From Methanobacteriota archaeon (GTDB lineage: Archaea; Thermoplasmatota; Poseidoniia; Poseidoniales; Thalassarchaeaceae): a stretch of 36,443 nucleotides of DNA. The position numbers and the translations under genes are program-made. The stretch is taken from the NCBI GenBank assembly GCA_002708385.1, contig PANM01000025.1:1-36443 (forward strand), read 5' to 3'. A model generated the notes under the pieces. It was not told the origin of the DNA, did not search any database, and was given only the letters and a program-made list of their open reading frames with translations. Within the stretch, counting starts at the first letter, position 1. Every line of letters starts with the position of its first letter. Of the stretch, positions 25,752-35,753 are shown piece after piece.

Positions 25752-28538
25752 TCAGAGAAAAATATTTTTCTGATTAATCGATGACTGCGGCACGAGACCC
25801 CGTTCTTTGATAGCAGAAACCATTTGCTTACCGGATTTACTATGACCATACATGACTGTTCCGGGACTCACTTGCTCATTCCAATAATGTTGGAAAATAG
25901 CAGCATCCTCTTTGTTTTTGCAGAGTGCTTTCGGAACTGAATGGAACATTGCGAGCTTATTCTTCTTGGAACGAATATATTTTGCTAGAACTTCTGGTAG
26001 CATTTTACTAAGCCAATTATCTGTGATTATTTTCACTTCTCTAGGAATAACGTACCTAGGATTATCTAGAGGGCCTAGAATTTCCTGCATAGCTGCTGCA
26101 AAAATTGCTGATTCCTCTTCATTTGCTTCTTTCAGATATGCTCGCATCCAACCTCCACTTCTGGAACCCCCTCCAATTTTCGCATCTGAGTTAATCAATC
26201 CTAATTCCTTTAGCGACAAAGCAACAGTTTCACCAATTGAAATCACCAATGAATCGTTGTTTATCTCATTTGTACCGATGCCATTCACATAGAAGGTTGT
26301 CCCACCCCCTAAATTCATTTTGATTTCCACAGCCTCCTTGGGTTCTGCGTTGAATGGCTGTCCAATATTCCAAAGGCCCCTTGTTCTAGGCCTATTTTTT
26401 GCTCTAAGTAACATCTCTTCATTGAAGATATTCATGGTTTCCGATACACCCTCAGGTTTTGCTTCAGTAAATGCAGCATGAACGTGGCCAACCCCTTTCT
26501 CTATAGCCCCATCATCCCCAACACCGTAGAGCTGTTTGTGCTTTCTTTGGAACCTAAGGTAGTCGTCGAAGCCTTTCTCGTATTCATCTGCTAGGCAAAT
26601 AATGTCCCAATTATTTGCCACCTTCTCCGGCCAAAGTTTGTCTAACCTGAATGACCTACCCCTCAATTGATTGATACTCATACTCGTGGTTACTGTGGTC
26701 AAATCGATTAGAACATTGATTCTACTCGCATCCCAACCCTCTCCAAGAAGTCCTCTAGTGCCTACAAGACAATTCGTCACGCCTTCTTGGAATAATTCTG
26801 TAATCATCATCGTGTAATATCTCGGGAGCCAATCTTTACCCTTACCTCGGATTTCAAAATATTCTCCTCGCCCGATATATTCGAATTTAATATCCAATCC
26901 CCTTTCATCAACCCACTGTTCAAATCGAGGGAATATTTTCTGTAAAAGATCATCATCGACTAGAACCGTGGTTCCTGTCATCAATACTGGATTTAGCCTA
27001 TCGGTTGCCTCGGATTGTAGCACTGCTCTGTAAGCGGCAACTGCACCACCTGCTTCTTTGTCCAATACGTCCTCAACCAGAGTGGTAGCAGATGTTTTCT
27101 CGAAATCGGTTACAATAACCGCTCGGATATCGGGGCCCAGTGCTTGCATTTCAGTTGTCAGAATTTCTCTAAGAGCGTCATATTTTGCTGAAGCATATGC
27201 CATCACTCTACTAATTGGAGATGCACACATTCTAGCACCTGAGCCTGTGATTTGAACTCCAAGTAATCGTAATTTCTGCTTCGCTTCATTTGCTAATTCA
27301 TGGTCCTTCTTATTGCTGGAACGCATTAACCCATTACGGATATACCTGTCAAGAATAGTAACCATGTAGCTCTGACTATTTCCATATCGGACCATCTCTG
27401 AATCTGGAGGGGGGATGTTGGCCGGAAGTCTCCTTCCATTTTGTACTAAAAAGCCTCGGGCCGAATTTGCCAACCCAGGGTCCCTTTTGCTGAATGAAGC
27501 CCAGTCTGAGGCTTTTCCTGCAGGCAAATCTAGTTCGGATAAAGTTCTGGCAAGCCAAACATCTAGCCCAGGAACTCTGTCCTCTGAATCATCCGGACCC
27601 CCCCTCAGAGTTTTGATTAATTCCCTGAAATCTGTTGTTGCATTTGCAATATATTTCAACTCCTTCTCTGAAGGTCTTACGAAATATGCCAAGTCTTGGT
27701 ATGGAGCTAAGTTCCCATCCCTAACTAAGGCTGGAACCGGAACATCATAGTCAACCTCTCCAAATAAATCGAGATACATGTTATCTTCCTTTGCAGCATC
27801 GTCTAGATCCGGTGGAGTTGCGGTTAGACCCAATACAATTGGTTCATCTAAAAATTCAACAATTTCCAAAAGAACCCTACCCCAATGTTCCAATAAATGA
27901 TGGCATTCATCGAGTATAATCAGCCCCACGCCAGCTTCCTTGAGTCTCATCAAATTGGCTTTGGCAGAGTCATGTAATACCCAGAGAGCATTTCCATGTT
28001 CAGACAAATCATCTCTGACTTTTTTCCTAAAATGACCCAATCTATCTGCATAGTAATCTGGATTTTTATCTGCCAAATCTTCGATCCAAGATATCGCACT
28101 TTCTCGATCTTCAGCCTCAATTCTGTCTAAATCAGGAGTCATCAATTTACTAATCCAAAGTTCCATAGCGGATTCGTCTAAATCGCCTCCACCTCTCTTT
28201 GGAAGTGTAACAGATTGGTAAGTTAGAGAGGTAAGAATTCCGGGGTTCTTTGGGTCGGTTCCAATCTCATCACCTCTGCCGTCCAAATTGAACAATTCCT
28301 TTGCCCTCTCAACCCACTGAGCCTGTATGGCCGAATTTGGGCTCAGGACCAGAGTTGGTAACCTTACTAGATCAGACCAAACATACAATCCAAGAACGGT
28401 CTTTCCTGACCCGGGGGGGGCTACAATGAGTAACTCTTTCGAATCATTTTCTAAATCCTTGCGAATAATTCCAGAGGATGCAACCTGGGATGGCCTGAGT
28501 TTGCCTGAAAAAGCAATTTTTCCAAAATCTGAAACCAT
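25752..28538 (-). CDS. Superfamily II DEAD/DEAH-box helicase (DECH)
   Basis: APPGSGKTVLG, LILDECHHLLEHWG, VLGLTATPPD, GTRGLLGEGWDASRINVLIDL, SINQLRGRSFR. Confidence 0.9.
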   Translation of the reverse strand: MVSDFGKIAFSGKLRPSQVASSGIIRKDLENDSKELLIVAPPGSGKTVLGLYVWSDLVRLPTLVLSPNSAIQAQWVERAKELFNLDGRGDEIGTDPKNPGILTSLTYQSVTLPKRGGGDLDESAMELWISKLMTPDLDRIEAEDRESAISWIEDLADKNPDYYADRLGHFRKKVRDDLSEHGNALWVLHDSAKANLMRLKEAGVGLIILDECHHLLEHWGRVLLEIVEFLDEPIVLGLTATPPDLDDAAKEDNMYLDLFGEVDYDVPVPALVRDGNLAPYQDLAYFVRPSEKELKYIANATTDFRELIKTLRGGPDDSEDRVPGLDVWLARTLSELDLPAGKASDWASFSKRDPGLANSARGFLVQNGRRLPANIPPPDSEMVRYGNSQSYMVTILDRYIRNGLMRSSNKKDHELANEAKQKLRLLGVQITGSGARMCASPISRVMAYASAKYDALREILTTEMQALGPDIRAVIVTDFEKTSATTLVEDVLDKEAGGAVAAYRAVLQSEATDRLNPVLMTGTTVLVDDDLLQKIFPRFEQWVDERGLDIKFEYIGRGEYFEIRGKGKDWLPRYYTMMITELFQEGVTNCLVGTRGLLGEGWDASRINVLIDLTTVTTSMSINQLRGRSFRLDKLWPEKVANNWDIICLADEYEKGFDDYLRFQRKHKQLYGVGDDGAIEKGVGHVHAAFTEAKPEGVSETMNIFNEEMLLRAKNRPRTRGLWNIGQPFNAEPKEAVEIKMNLGGGTTFYVNGIGTNEINNDSLVISIGETVALSLKELGLINSDAKIGGGSRSGGWMRAYLKEANEEESAIFAAAMQEILGPLDNPRYVIPREVKIITDNWLSKMLPEVLAKYIRSKKNKLAMFHSVPKALCKNKEDAAIFQHYWNEQVSPGTVMYGHSKSGKQMVSAIKERGLVPQSSINQKNIFL

Positions 28539-28544
28539 ACTACT

Positions 28545-29507
28545 TCACTCTACAATCGTTTCGTGATCGAGAATTATTCCATCTATTGATGAGCCGTCGT
28601 TGATTATGCAATTATTTCCGATTAAGCAATTCCTTATAGAACAATTTTCACCAATCTCCACGCCCTGAAGAATAACTGAATTCTCTACAATAGTCCCTTT
28701 TCCAACACGAGAATTTCGCGCAACAGAACTTGAGATTGTTTTTCCGGAATTTACGACATTATTCCCAAACCATGTACCGCCCTTTGTCCCACCTGTGGAA
28801 AATCTTCCAGAATTAATACATGCTTGTGTTGCCTCAACAAATGATTCAGGAGTGCCAGCATCTACGAACATGCCTTCGAATGGGAATCCGTTCAATTCTC
28901 CATTTTCTGCAATTTTCTCATACACATCTCTTTCCATGCTATGTCGGCCCTCCGGCATATAATCGAAAATCTCGGGTTCAAGAAGATAGGTTCCTGCATT
29001 GATTAAATTTGAGAACGCTTCTTCGATTGGAGGTTTTTCTTGGAACCTCATTATTTTACCCGTTTCCTCGATATAATCAGCTACTCCAAATCTCGAAGGG
29101 TCTTCTACTGGCCAAAGTGAGATTGTAGCTAATCCCCCATTTTTCTTATGAAATTCTAACATATCTTTTACTTTCAAACTTGTAATTAAATCTCCATTAA
29201 TCACACAAAAGGTACCATCTGAAAGATGTGGACGACAATTGGCAATTGCTCCTCCTGTACCTAAGGGCTCAGTTTCCTCGACGATTACGACTTCGTATGG
29301 AAGGTCGATATTCGAAAAATAATCTCTCATTTGATCTATACCATAACCTGCAGCAATTAGCACCTTATCGACTTCAGATTCAGGAAGTACGTTTAGCACA
29401 TGTTCAATCATTGATTGATCCAAAATCGGTATGAGCGGTTTAGGGATAGAACTGGTCCAAGGCCTGAGTCTAGTACCAAACCCTCCGGCTAGAACCACCA
29501 CGTCCAT
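28545..29507 (-). CDS. Sugar-phosphate nucleotidyltransferase (NDP-sugar pyrophosphorylase)
   Basis: From internal Met: MDVVVLAGGFGTRLRPWTSSIPKPLIPI; C-terminal left-handed beta-helix hexapeptides; tracked ORF extends upstream to 29636 but overlaps the sucC start. Confidence 0.9.
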   Translation of the reverse strand: MDVVVLAGGFGTRLRPWTSSIPKPLIPILDQSMIEHVLNVLPESEVDKVLIAAGYGIDQMRDYFSNIDLPYEVVIVEETEPLGTGGAIANCRPHLSDGTFCVINGDLITSLKVKDMLEFHKKNGGLATISLWPVEDPSRFGVADYIEETGKIMRFQEKPPIEEAFSNLINAGTYLLEPEIFDYMPEGRHSMERDVYEKIAENGELNGFPFEGMFVDAGTPESFVEATQACINSGRFSTGGTKGGTWFGNNVVNSGKTISSSVARNSRVGKGTIVENSVILQGVEIGENCSIRNCLIGNNCIINDGSSIDGIILDHETIVE

Positions 29508-29615
29508 GGTTTGTCGGGCACAATTACCACTTTCAGCACTTCGTGTCCACGACTCCTCCGCATAATGGTTAGGCGCATCGTTGAAAGACAGTTGTTGGCT
29601 CGCCGTATCGTCGAC

Positions 29616-30821
29616 ATGAACATTCACGAGTATCAAGGGAAGGAATTATTTCGTTCTGCAGGAGTAAAGGTACAGGAAGGAGTGCATTGTAAATCCGTTG
29701 AAGATGCACTTGCGGCTTATGATTCCCTTGGCTCAAAAGTTGTTGCTGTGAAGAGCCAAATACATGCAGGCGGACGCGGAAAAGGCAATCTTTACTGCCC
29801 AGATTCAGGAGATTTATTGATGGAGGGGGGAGTAAAGATAGCTTTTTCGAAAGATGAGGTCAAGGAATATTCTGAAAATATTCTAGGGCACATTCTAGTT
29901 ACAAAACAGACCGGTCCCGAAGGGAAATTGGTCAGTAACCTATACGTCGAAGCAGGATGCGAAATAGAACACGAATATTATCTGGCATTATTAGTCGATA
30001 GGGAGGCAAAGGCTGTGCTAATCATGGCCTCAACTGAAGGCGGAATGGATATCGAAGAAGTAGCAGAAAACACCCCAGAAGCGATTCACAAAATTTGGGT
30101 AGACCCTTCGGCCGGCTTACTTGGTTTTCAAAAGAGAAATTTAGGAATGGCTCTAGGGCTCTCGGGCACCGCTTTGAAGGACTTCTTTGGAATGATTGGT
30201 AAATTATACGACGTATTTACTTGTAATGATTGTTCAATGGTAGAGATAAATCCACTTGTTCGCACAAAATATGATGAGATGATTGCTCTAGACGCAAAGG
30301 TTGGTTTCGATGAAAACGCATCATTTAGGCACAAAAAGTGGGATGAAATGAGAGACCTGTCCGAAGAAGAGCCTACAGAAACTAGGGCAAATGAAGCGGG
30401 GCTATCCTATGTCAAGTTAGACGGTGATATTGGCTGTCTAGTCAATGGCGCAGGACTGGCGATGGCTACAATGGATGTCATCAAGCTCTACGGTGGTGAG
30501 CCCGCCAATTTCCTCGATATCGGGGGAGGAGCAAATGAAGAAAAAGTGCAAGAGGCTTTCGAAATTATCTTAGAAGACCCCAACGTAAAGGGGATTTTAG
30601 TGAATATTTTTGGTGGGATTCAACGATGTGATATCGTTGCGAAAGCGGTGCTTTCGGTTTCAGAAAATATGGGTCTAGAAGTTCCTTTGGTAATCAGACT
30701 TTCAGGAACCATGTTCGAAGAAGGTAGAGCGATTATAGACGCCTCAGATCTAGATTGTACCTCTGTAGAAACACTGGCAGAGGGTGCCGAATCGATTGTT
30801 GGATTGATTAGAGGTGAGTAG
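29616..30821 (+). CDS. sucC: Succinyl-CoA synthetase beta subunit
   Basis: [73 protein letters not shown]. Confidence 0.96.
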   Translation: MNIHEYQGKELFRSAGVKVQEGVHCKSVEDALAAYDSLGSKVVAVKSQIHAGGRGKGNLYCPDSGDLLMEGGVKIAFSKDEVKEYSENILGHILVTKQTGPEGKLVSNLYVEAGCEIEHEYYLALLVDREAKAVLIMASTEGGMDIEEVAENTPEAIHKIWVDPSAGLLGFQKRNLGMALGLSGTALKDFFGMIGKLYDVFTCNDCSMVEINPLVRTKYDEMIALDAKVGFDENASFRHKKWDEMRDLSEEEPTETRANEAGLSYVKLDGDIGCLVNGAGLAMATMDVIKLYGGEPANFLDIGGGANEEKVQEAFEIILEDPNVKGILVNIFGGIQRCDIVAKAVLSVSENMGLEVPLVIRLSGTMFEEGRAIIDASDLDCTSVETLAEGAESIVGLIRGE

Positions 30822-30822
30822 T

Positions 30823-31746
30823 ATGGCTATCTGGATACAAGAGGGTTCGAAATTATTAATTCAAGGAATCACCGGTTCCCAAGGTACTTTTCACGGAGAA
30901 AAGATGGTTGAATATGGTACTGATGTAGTCGGAGGAGTGACTCCTGGGAAGGGAGGTCAAATCGTACAATTGGCCGACAGGAATGTTCCAGTATTCGATG
31001 GTATGATTGAGGCAGTGGAAAAAACCGATGCAGATGCCACTGTCATCTATGTTCCGCCTCCATTCGCCGGAGAGGCTATCATGGAGGCTGCAGATGCCTT
31101 CGATCGAGTAAAAGGAGAAGGAGTAATTGTTTGTATTACAGAAGGAATTCCAACTCTAGACATGGTAAAGGCAGTGGCTTACGTAAATGATAGACCTGGA
31201 ATTCGGCTTATCGGACCAAATTGTCCTGGAATCATAACCCCGGGGGAAAATGGTGGATGTAAAATTGGAATTATGCCAGGTCATATTCACTCTAAGGGTC
31301 GGATTGGAGTAGTATCGAAGTCAGGTACTTTGACTTACGAAGCAGTTGCACAAACCATGAGTATTGGAGAAGGACAATCCACCTGTATTGGAATAGGTGG
31401 TGATCCAGTAAATGGAACAGGATTCATTGATTGTTTGTCAGCCTTCGAATCTGATCCTCAAACTGTAGCGGTAGTTATGATCGGAGAAATAGGTGGCACC
31501 GCTGAGGAAGACGCGGCTCAATGGGCTGCAGCAAACATGAGTAAACCGATTGTAGGATTCGTTGCAGGATCAACCGCCCCTCCCGGAAAAAGGATGGGGC
31601 ATGCCGGAGCGATTATCTCGGGCGGGAAGGGAACAGCCGCTGAAAAATTTGCAGCATTCGAAGCGGCGGGAATCCACATTGCACGAGACCCATCTGAAAT
31701 CGGTGCTGTCTTGAAAGTGGCTCTGGAAAAATCCGGTCTTCTGTGA
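30823..31746 (+). CDS. sucD: Succinyl-CoA synthetase alpha subunit
   Basis: [70 protein letters not shown]. Confidence 0.96.
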   Translation: MAIWIQEGSKLLIQGITGSQGTFHGEKMVEYGTDVVGGVTPGKGGQIVQLADRNVPVFDGMIEAVEKTDADATVIYVPPPFAGEAIMEAADAFDRVKGEGVIVCITEGIPTLDMVKAVAYVNDRPGIRLIGPNCPGIITPGENGGCKIGIMPGHIHSKGRIGVVSKSGTLTYEAVAQTMSIGEGQSTCIGIGGDPVNGTGFIDCLSAFESDPQTVAVVMIGEIGGTAEEDAAQWAAANMSKPIVGFVAGSTAPPGKRMGHAGAIISGGKGTAAEKFAAFEAAGIHIARDPSEIGAVLKVALEKSGLL

Positions 31747-31809
31747 ATACCGCAGATTTCTTCCACAGCTCATGGTGAGACTTAATCCAAAGAATGCCGC
31801 CAAGCATTC

Positions 31810-33276
31810 GTGAGCTTACAATCGCGGGTGGTCGTAGTTGGTGGAGGTATTGCTGGTTGTTCAGCTGCTTTAGCACTAGCAGGAAGAGGTGTCAATGTAA
31901 CTTTGATTGAATCATCCAATCGGCTCGGAGGACGCTTCAAGAGCGTTGAGATTGATGGGCTTAGTAGACAAATTGACCCGACTCAGAATGTTATATTCCG
32001 AACATACAGCCGGTTTCTTCAATTGTTAGCAACCTGCGATGCAAGAAACTCTGTTAGGATAAAAAACTCGACATCTATTCCATTCTTGGAGGTGAATAAT
32101 GGGGAAATTTCTTACATCGAATCTGGAAAAATGCCACCTCCTAATCACCTAACTGGTTCTTTCGTTAATGCTAATTTTCTTGGTTTATTTGATAAAATTT
32201 CTTTGCAGAAAGCCCTCAAAGCAATACAGATTATGGATGAAGAAATTAGGACATCACAGGACGATATTAGTTTTCTTCAATGGTTGCAGGAAAATGGCCA
32301 AACCAAACGGGCAATTAATCGATTTTGGAATCCAATCTGTAAAATGGCACTAAACATCGCTTCATCTCAGGCAAGTGCGTCATCGGCAATTTTTTTGATA
32401 AATAAGATATTATTTGGTCGGATTGATGCATTTGACCAGGGCTGTTTTACAACTGATTTCACAAATATCGTATCTTCATCTCTGAGAAAAACCCTAAATT
32501 CTGCAGGTGTCGAAGTGCACCTATCTACATCGGTAACTAGTTTATTCAGAGACAAAGATACTGTAACAGGAGTTAACACAAAAGATAGGTTTTTCCCAGC
32601 AATAACGGTTATTTTATGCACTCCAATTACTGCCACAGCTAGACTACTGACCGGTTCAACAGCAAGTCATAAATCTCACGATGTTGCTGAAAAGCTAACC
32701 AAATTAGGAAATACCTCTCAAATCGGAATACATGCATTCCATGAGGGGCCATTCTTACCCGTTGGAACCCCATTTGTCACTTGTTGTGATGAGCCATTGA
32801 TTCAGATGCTTTTTGACCGTTCTAGTGAAATTGATGATGGGAACAGAGATGGCCTACCCGGACACTGGATATGTAGCCCAGTTGCCTTTGCTGATGCATA
32901 TTTGGAATGGGATGACGAATTAATAAAAACAGAATATCAAAGAGTTATCAATTCGGCATTTCCAGAGGCTCCGGGGTTGCTAGATTTTCATGTGGTTAGA
33001 ATAAATCATTCCTCTACATCTCTAGCAATGGGATCCTCACGCCTTCGTCCAAATGCATTGGAAGCAGGAGAAGGGGTAATTTTAGGAGGCGATTGGATCA
33101 ATATCGATTGGCCGTCTTGTCTTGAGGCATCAACGAGGGCGGGTCTAGTAGCAGCATCGGCATTTTTGAAGCAAAACTCTGTGAAAGATTTTACAGATTG
33201 GCAACATGACGATAACTGGCCTGATTGGCCATTGCCTCCTGACAGAGGCGATAAGAATTGGAGAACTTGGGATTAG
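31810..33276 (+). CDS. HpnE-like FAD-dependent hydroxysqualene dehydroxylase / desaturase family amine oxidase
   Basis: VVVVGGGIAGCSAALALAGRGVNVTLIESSNRLGGR; SFLQWLQENGQ...RFWNPICKMALNIASSQASASSAIFLINKIL resembles HpnE; GTG start. Confidence 0.75.
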   Translation: MSLQSRVVVVGGGIAGCSAALALAGRGVNVTLIESSNRLGGRFKSVEIDGLSRQIDPTQNVIFRTYSRFLQLLATCDARNSVRIKNSTSIPFLEVNNGEISYIESGKMPPPNHLTGSFVNANFLGLFDKISLQKALKAIQIMDEEIRTSQDDISFLQWLQENGQTKRAINRFWNPICKMALNIASSQASASSAIFLINKILFGRIDAFDQGCFTTDFTNIVSSSLRKTLNSAGVEVHLSTSVTSLFRDKDTVTGVNTKDRFFPAITVILCTPITATARLLTGSTASHKSHDVAEKLTKLGNTSQIGIHAFHEGPFLPVGTPFVTCCDEPLIQMLFDRSSEIDDGNRDGLPGHWICSPVAFADAYLEWDDELIKTEYQRVINSAFPEAPGLLDFHVVRINHSSTSLAMGSSRLRPNALEAGEGVILGGDWINIDWPSCLEASTRAGLVAASAFLKQNSVKDFTDWQHDDNWPDWPLPPDRGDKNWRTWD

Positions 33277-33326
33277 AATACTCTCGGAAATGCAATACAA
33301 GTTGAAAATAGGGAGGTAGATAGATT

Positions 33327-34346
33327 ATGACTGAGATAATCAACGAACACATCGATGGATTGCTCAAAGCCACCTCTCGTTCTTTTCATTTGACACTGAC
33401 AAATTTACCAAAAAGTGTCCGAGACCAAGTGGGTTTACTGTATCTATTAGCCAGATTGGCAGACACGATTGCAGATTCGAAAACAGAAGATGTAATTGCA
33501 TTAATTGAAGCTCTAGATGGTTACCAAAATTGCCTTATTGAAAATGAAATTATAGATTTACAAGATATTGCAAACATGCAAGATGACTTAGACGAAAAAA
33601 GACTGTTAGAAAATCTAGATTTTGTTATATCTGAATATCGAAAAATCGATCAAAAAGATACAATTCTAATGCAACATTGTTTGGATGTAATTATTTCAGG
33701 ACAACGTCTTGATTTAGTTCGTTTTGGGGCTTTGGGTTCTGAACTTACTAGCCTAAAAAATGACTCGGAGTTGGACGATTACGCCTACAGGGTAGCGGGT
33801 AGCGTAGGTGAGTTTTGGACTGCAATTACATTACAAAATGAATTATCCGGAGACGTATCTGACACTGAACTCTTTGATGAGTTGGGAATACGCTTTGGTA
33901 AAGCACTACAAATGACAAACATACTTAGAGACATTCCTGCGGATTTAGCACTAGGTCGATGTTATATTCCGAGCGATAGACTAGATGAAATCGGATTAAA
34001 TCATCACGACCTGAAAAACCTAGACTCAATAGAATCATTCAGGCCTCTTTATGACTACTATCTTGATTTAACTTGCGAACATTATAGTGCTGCAATAGAA
34101 TACATTAGAATGATTCCAAGGAAGTATCGTAGGCTAAGAATGGCATGTTTACTTCCAGTTGTAATTGGGTTGGAAACTATTGGCCTACTTCGAACAGGAA
34201 ATGTTCTGAACTCTGCTGAAAGAATTAAGGTTGAAAGAAGTAGAATAAAGAAAATTGCTCTTTTTTGTGTGATATCAACAAGAATCAAACTTTTTGAAAA
34301 TAGAATTCTAGAGAAAGCCACCTACCGATCCAGAAATGGCATTTGA
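33327..34346 (+). CDS. Squalene/phytoene synthase family protein (squalene synthase-like)
   Basis: LLKATSRSFHLTLTNLPKSVRDQVGLLYLLARLADTIADS and QMTNILRDIPADLALGRCYIP. Confidence 0.85.
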   Translation: MTEIINEHIDGLLKATSRSFHLTLTNLPKSVRDQVGLLYLLARLADTIADSKTEDVIALIEALDGYQNCLIENEIIDLQDIANMQDDLDEKRLLENLDFVISEYRKIDQKDTILMQHCLDVIISGQRLDLVRFGALGSELTSLKNDSELDDYAYRVAGSVGEFWTAITLQNELSGDVSDTELFDELGIRFGKALQMTNILRDIPADLALGRCYIPSDRLDEIGLNHHDLKNLDSIESFRPLYDYYLDLTCEHYSAAIEYIRMIPRKYRRLRMACLLPVVIGLETIGLLRTGNVLNSAERIKVERSRIKKIALFCVISTRIKLFENRILEKATYRSRNGI

Positions 34347-35683
34347 AAACCGTCTGGGCCGCTGAAGCGGCCCGCGCGCATGCGTGGGTGAGGTTCAAGA
34401 GCGGAAGACGATGGCTTCTGATCGACAAGACCATGCCTCGAGACTCTAGTATCAATTCCGCAGAGGGTATGCGGTATGACGCTGAGAGAAGCATTTCTTT
34501 AGTCGAAGCGGATATTGAAAATCCTGGTATTGAAGGAGTTAGATCTACTGTCAGCATAACACGAGAAGCTGCACGTGCGATTTCAATAACCGCTCTCGAA
34601 ACTCTCAGAGAAGGCGCCCGATTCATGGGTGTTGCCGGTTCTAGAGGTGAATTGGTAAATCCATTTGGCCATATAGACGCCGCAATTTGGTCGGAACCAG
34701 AAGTTCCTGCTAACATGATTGAGACGGCCTACGATTACTGTGAGGAATTAACACGGATAGAAGCCGGAAACTTCTATCATTCCTTCAAGTATCTCCCAAT
34801 CGAAGCTCGCCGAGCAATCTGCGCTTACTATGCATTCTGTAGAAGAGCTGATGATATTGCAGATGGCGACTACATAGACTCCTTCCCAGGTGGTTCATCA
34901 GACGACCCTGAATCTGTAGAGTATAGGGCTCACATCGAAAGGTTGACCGGAACTAGTCCGGTAGTTGCACGCGATCATTACGATGATAGAATGTCTCAAC
35001 TTTTCTATTACAGGAAAAAATTGTCAAGTGCATATGGTCAAGTAACATCCACAGACCCGATTTTCATAGCCCTAAAAGATACAATTCGTAGATACAATAT
35101 ACCAAGACAACTACTTGATGATATGATTAGCGGGATGGAAGATGATTTCCATCGAAATCGATATGAGACCTTTGAAGAACTGTATTCATATTGTTATCGA
35201 GTAGCATCAACAGTAGGATTAGTTTGCATAGAAATTTATGGATATTCAAAATTAGAAGCTAGAGAATACTCAGAAGCATGGGGTATTTTCATGCAACTTA
35301 CAAATATCATTAGGGATGTTGCTGAGGACGCAGAAAGGGACAGAATTTACCTTCCAATGGAAGATTTGCGCAGATACGGAATAAGCGAAGAAGACATCAA
35401 GAGTGGGGCTAAATTACTCGAACATCCGGGGTGGAAACCATTTGTTGAGGAATACATTAAGAGAGCCGAAACCTATCGAGATAAAGCATTCAAATTACTT
35501 CCAATGTTGGATAGGCAATCTCGATACTCTCCTGCCGCAATGATGGCCTTCTATGAATCCATACTGAAGAAAATAAACAAGAAAGATGGCGATGTATTTT
35601 CTGAGCGTGTCCAACTTTCCAAGGCAGAGAAAATATCTCTAGCTGCATATGTTTACGGTAGATATCGCTTCCTTGCTCTGTGA
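34343..35683 (+). CDS. Second squalene/phytoene synthase family protein (HpnC/HpnD/CrtB-like)
   Basis: EAGNFYHSFKYLPIEARRAICAYYAFCRRADDIADGD and QLTNIIRDVAEDAERDRIYLP; true start may be internal (e.g. Met at 34433). Confidence 0.88.
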   Translation: MKTVWAAEAARAHAWVRFKSGRRWLLIDKTMPRDSSINSAEGMRYDAERSISLVEADIENPGIEGVRSTVSITREAARAISITALETLREGARFMGVAGSRGELVNPFGHIDAAIWSEPEVPANMIETAYDYCEELTRIEAGNFYHSFKYLPIEARRAICAYYAFCRRADDIADGDYIDSFPGGSSDDPESVEYRAHIERLTGTSPVVARDHYDDRMSQLFYYRKKLSSAYGQVTSTDPIFIALKDTIRRYNIPRQLLDDMISGMEDDFHRNRYETFEELYSYCYRVASTVGLVCIEIYGYSKLEAREYSEAWGIFMQLTNIIRDVAEDAERDRIYLPMEDLRRYGISEEDIKSGAKLLEHPGWKPFVEEYIKRAETYRDKAFKLLPMLDRQSRYSPAAMMAFYESILKKINKKDGDVFSERVQLSKAEKISLAAYVYGRYRFLAL

Positions 35684-35753
35684 GTAATAAGCGGATTTAG
35701 AAGGGAAAAACAGAAGGGAAGATTATCGAGCATAGTAAATCGGAGGCATACTA

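Noticed and set aside
29511-29636. Overlapping N-terminal extensions of the divergent nucleotidyltransferase and sucC ORFs
   Set aside because: Strong family starts (MDVVVLAGG at 29507 and [11 protein letters not shown] at 29616) indicate the extensions are upstream non-coding; no true overlap.
35699-35722. Short direct repeat AGAAGGGAA upstream of the Rli1 gene
   Set aside because: Only two imperfectly placed copies in purine-rich leader sequence; likely chance.
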